From an uncultured Achromobacter sp. (lineage in GTDB: Bacteria > Pseudomonadota > Gammaproteobacteria > Burkholderiales > Burkholderiaceae_B), in assembly GCA_913775005.1 (NCBI GenBank), contig CAJYKY010000348.1:1-7978 (forward strand): 7,978 bases of DNA. The letters run 5' to 3'. The position numbers were made by a program, and so were the translations under genes. Shown here one piece after another: positions 6,493 to 7,978 of the stretch. The notes under the pieces were generated by a model that ran no database searches, had not been told where the DNA came from, and saw only the letters and a program-made list of their open reading frames with translations. The number at the start of each line of letters is the position of its first letter. The stretch's first letter is position 1.

Positions 6493-6551
6493 GGGTTAAA
6501 ACAGTATCAGATGATGCCACGCAAATACGGTAAATCCCTGATGTGCTACAG

Positions 6552-6563
6552 AAACCTTGGTTT
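6552..6563 (-). promoter_or_regulatory. Candidate operator upstream of the liv promoter
   Basis: AAACC (6552-6556) and GGTTT (6559-6563) form a 5-bp inverted repeat with a 2-bp centre, roughly 70-80 bases upstream of the expected transcription start. The position suits an activator site, such as one for an Lrp- or LysR-type protein, but the sequence does not match a consensus I can name. Such a short repeat could also be chance. Confidence 0.25.
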
Positions 6564-6685
6564 AGCAAACGCATTCGTTAATGGCGAACTTGTACTAGAA
6601 AAAGTTTTCGCGCGTCAGTAGGGGGATTCCCTTGGACATCGGCAGCATGCCGCAAAGACGCGGGCGTGCTGATTACGTTGCTGTC

Positions 6686-6701
6686 ACGCGCGTCCGCGCG
6701 T
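6686..6701 (-). repeat. GC hairpin downstream of bioY
   Basis: ACGCGC (6686-6691) and GCGCGT (6696-6701) form a perfect 6-bp stem with a 4-nt loop about 30 bases after the bioY stop. No T-run follows on the - strand. It may mark the 3' end of the bio operon message, but by itself it is not a convincing intrinsic terminator. Confidence 0.4.
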
Positions 6702-6729
6702 CCTTATCCGGATTACGGGCGTCTATCTC

Positions 6730-7287
6730 TTAACGACGCAGCATCGGCCACACGCGTTCCACGCGGGATGCGACCCAGGCAGCGACGACGGCCTTGATCA
6801 AATCACCCGGCAGGAAAACGGCGACGGCGGTAGCCGCCTTGGCCATGCCCATCTTGGTTACCGATGCCAGCCACGGCACACCAAACGCGTAAACCACGAC
6901 GATGCCGCCCACGATGCAGGCGACCACATAGCCTGCCCACTGCGCCCAGGGCCGGGCGCTGCGTGCGGCCAGCATCTGCGCCAGCCACCCGGTGACAAAC
7001 GCGCCGGCCACCATACCGATCAGGAATCCGCCCGTGGGTCCCATGAACGCGCCCAGGCCGCCGCGGCCGCCGGGCAAGACCGGCAGGCCGATGGCCGCCA
7101 GCACCAGATACAGCAGGCAGGCCAGCGCGCCGCGCACGGGGCCGAGCATGGCGCCGGCCAGCATGGCACCCAGGGTCTGCAACGTGATCGGCACTGGAAT
7201 GCCGGGCAGCGGAATCGGCGGCATCAGGCTTAAGACGACGATCAACGCCGCGAACAGTGCGATCAGCACGGTGTTATGGGATTTCAT
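6730..7287 (-). CDS. bioY: Biotin ECF transporter S component BioY
   Basis: A 185-residue integral membrane protein, the usual size for BioY, which binds biotin and works with the BioM/BioN energy-coupling module. About six hydrophobic segments are visible. The family signature is complete: PVPITLQTLGAMLAGAMLGP (31-50), then GLPVLPGGRGGLGAF (67-81) and GPTGGFLIGM (83-92), the glycine-rich biotin-site region, and finally FLPGDLIKAVVAAWVA (158-173). The ATG at 7287 is preceded by GAGGT at a five-base distance. It is the last gene in the visible order bioM, bioN, bioY and starts 34 bases after bioN, matching the bioMNY arrangement known from other proteobacteria such as Rhodobacter. Its regulator site, if any, should be upstream of bioM outside the window. 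Confidence 0.96.
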   Translation of the reverse strand: MKSHNTVLIALFAALIVVLSLMPPIPLPGIPVPITLQTLGAMLAGAMLGPVRGALACLLYLVLAAIGLPVLPGGRGGLGAFMGPTGGFLIGMVAGAFVTGWLAQMLAARSARPWAQWAGYVVACIVGGIVVVYAFGVPWLASVTKMGMAKAATAVAVFLPGDLIKAVVAAWVASRVERVWPMLRR

Positions 7288-7321
7288 GGTTCACCTCTAG
7301 GGAATCAGTCCTGCTCAGTCG

Positions 7322-7918
7322 TCAGGGGCTGCGCGCGTCAATCGCCTCGGACACTTCCTGGGCGCGCTTCAACGTCAGCACGATCAACGGCACGATCAGG
7401 GCAAGCGGGTGCGCGCCCAGACCGCGCGCGGCCTGCGCTTCTCGTATTTCTTGAAAGTTGCGCCAGATCTCGGGCACGAAGCGCAAGGCCAGCGCCAGCG
7501 CCAACGCCACCTTGCCGGCATCCACCAAGCCGAAGCGTTCCAGCGGCTTCAAGGCGTGTTCACACACGGCGATCAGATCCGATGTGCGGGTTGCAAGCGT
7601 GACCGCCAGCGCCAGGCCCACCATGGCGCCTACCCGCAGCAGCACCGCCAACGCCTGCATGCCGCCCTGGAACCAGGCGGTGAACAGCCCCACCGCCAGC
7701 AATACCCACAGCAGCCCACGCACCTGGCGCCACACCGCCCGCGCGCTGACGCCCGTGGACCAGACCAGCGCCACCGCCACCGCGAAGGCCAAGCCCAGCC
7801 AGCGCGGATCACGCAGCAGGAACAGCCCTGCCCCCGCCGCCACCAGGCCGGCCAGCTTCAACCACGCAGGCAGCCGATGCAGCGGCGATGCCCCGGCAAC
7901 GTACAGGGGTTCCATCAT
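7322..7918 (-). CDS. bioN: ECF transporter transmembrane (T) component BioN
   Basis: A 198-residue CbiQ/EcfT-type membrane protein that couples the BioM ATPase to BioY. N-terminal SPLHRLPAWLKL (11-22) is the typical entry to the first membrane segment, followed by several hydrophobic segments (about 22-36, 40-53, 68-82, 87-108, 134-146, 170-183). The cytoplasmic coupling region shows RFVPEIWRNFQEIREAQAARG (146-166), whose ARG (164-166) is the first coupling motif, and a C-terminal EAIDARS (191-197), where the second motif reads ARS instead of ARG. The length is on the short side for T components, as expected for BioN. The first of two adjacent ATG codons (7918) is preferred: GGGAG lies eight bases upstream, and it makes a 4-bp ATGA overlap with the bioM stop. 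Confidence 0.92.
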   Translation of the reverse strand: MMEPLYVAGASPLHRLPAWLKLAGLVAAGAGLFLLRDPRWLGLAFAVAVALVWSTGVSARAVWRQVRGLLWVLLAVGLFTAWFQGGMQALAVLLRVGAMVGLALAVTLATRTSDLIAVCEHALKPLERFGLVDAGKVALALALALRFVPEIWRNFQEIREAQAARGLGAHPLALIVPLIVLTLKRAQEVSEAIDARSP

Positions 7919-7978
7919 GCGCAGTGCTCCCGGTACCAGCGCAAGGCGGCAGCCGGCGTGTCGTCGGCAGCGATGCCG
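7915..7978 (-). CDS. bioM: ECF transporter ATPase BioM, C-terminal fragment cut by window edge
   Basis: The last 20 codons of an upstream - strand gene run in from the window edge, ending in ALRWYREHCA and a TGA at 7917-7915 that overlaps the bioN start by four bases (ATGA). No ATPase motif is inside the window. The identity is inferred from position: in bioMNY operons the gene immediately upstream of bioN is the BioM ATPase, and a coupled overlap is expected. The existence of a coding tail is fairly clear from the frame and overlap, while the product name rests on context. Confidence 0.65.
   Translation of the reverse strand, partial: GIAADDTPAAALRWYREHCA

Larger units (their letters stand above)
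6408..6729. other. AT-richer intergenic region between bioY and livK
   Basis: This 322-bp stretch lies between the bioY stop and the livK start, both on the - strand. Its livK-proximal half (about 6465-6610) is markedly AT-richer than the flanking genes and holds the liv promoter, a leader hairpin and small inverted repeats, listed separately. Its bioY-proximal half (about 6610-6729) is GC-rich and carries short hairpins, CGGCA/TGCCG (6640-6644 with 6648-6652) and ACGCGC/GCGCGT, plus the heptamer GATTACG twice (6671 and 6712 areas). I find no T-rich terminator for the bio operon here, and no convincing gene. Confidence 0.7.

Noticed and set aside
6408..6510. Riboswitch or biotin-regulator box in the liv leader
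   Set aside because: The leader is only about 73 nt, too short for a known amino acid riboswitch. The ATTATAG string is explained by the -10 box and is not a full palindromic BioR-type site.
6640..6652. CGGCA/TGCCG hairpin as a bioY terminator
   Set aside because: The stem has only 5 bp, there is no T-run on the - strand, and it lies about 80 bases past the stop. It is kept only as a note in the intergenic description.
1..7978. Mobile element, phage, CRISPR or defence island
   Set aside because: No transposase, integrase, terminal repeats or spacer-repeat pattern were found. All large frames are accounted for by transport and metabolic genes of uniform composition.

Overview
The window (7,978 bp, GC-rich with strong G/C preference at third codon positions) looks like a chromosomal segment of a betaproteobacterium of the order Burkholderiales. 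The protein flavour and gene arrangement fit Alcaligenaceae such as Achromobacter or Bordetella. That placement is inference from recognised families, not from a database search.

Layout. Positions 1-1378 (+ strand) hold the C-terminal part of a phosphocholine-type phospholipase C, overlapped by a small ASCH-domain gene. Both point toward a convergent operon on the - strand. The two units meet at a hairpin near 1381-1401 whose long T-run faces the - strand operon. Positions 1439-6407 (- strand) form a hydrophobic/branched-chain amino acid type (HAAT) ABC import operon, transcribed livK (periplasmic binding protein), livH (permease), a fused livM-livG (permease plus ATPase in one 612-residue chain), and livF (second ATPase). 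The last three genes are tightly packed. The livK-livH gap of 165 bp carries several inverted repeats that could set the ratio of binding protein to membrane components. Positions 6408-6729 are a comparatively AT-rich non-coding stretch with a perfect TATAAT box and a leader hairpin for the liv operon. Positions 6730-7978 (- strand) hold the end of a biotin ECF transporter operon in the order bioM (only its last 20 codons), bioN and bioY.

How the genes work together. LivK captures an amino acid or related small molecule in the periplasm. LivH and the LivM half of the fusion form the channel, and the LivG half plus LivF hydrolyse ATP. Because LivM and LivG are covalently joined, four genes cover the usual five components. 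BioY binds biotin in the membrane, BioN couples it to the BioM ATPase. Phospholipase C is normally exported and releases phosphocholine from lipids; the ASCH protein is a small, probably cytoplasmic, RNA- or nucleoside-related protein.

I see no mobile element, CRISPR array, tRNA or rRNA. The region reads mostly as ordinary metabolic and transport chromosome. The least explained parts are the livK-livH intergenic hairpins, the liv leader and the LivM-LivG fusion.
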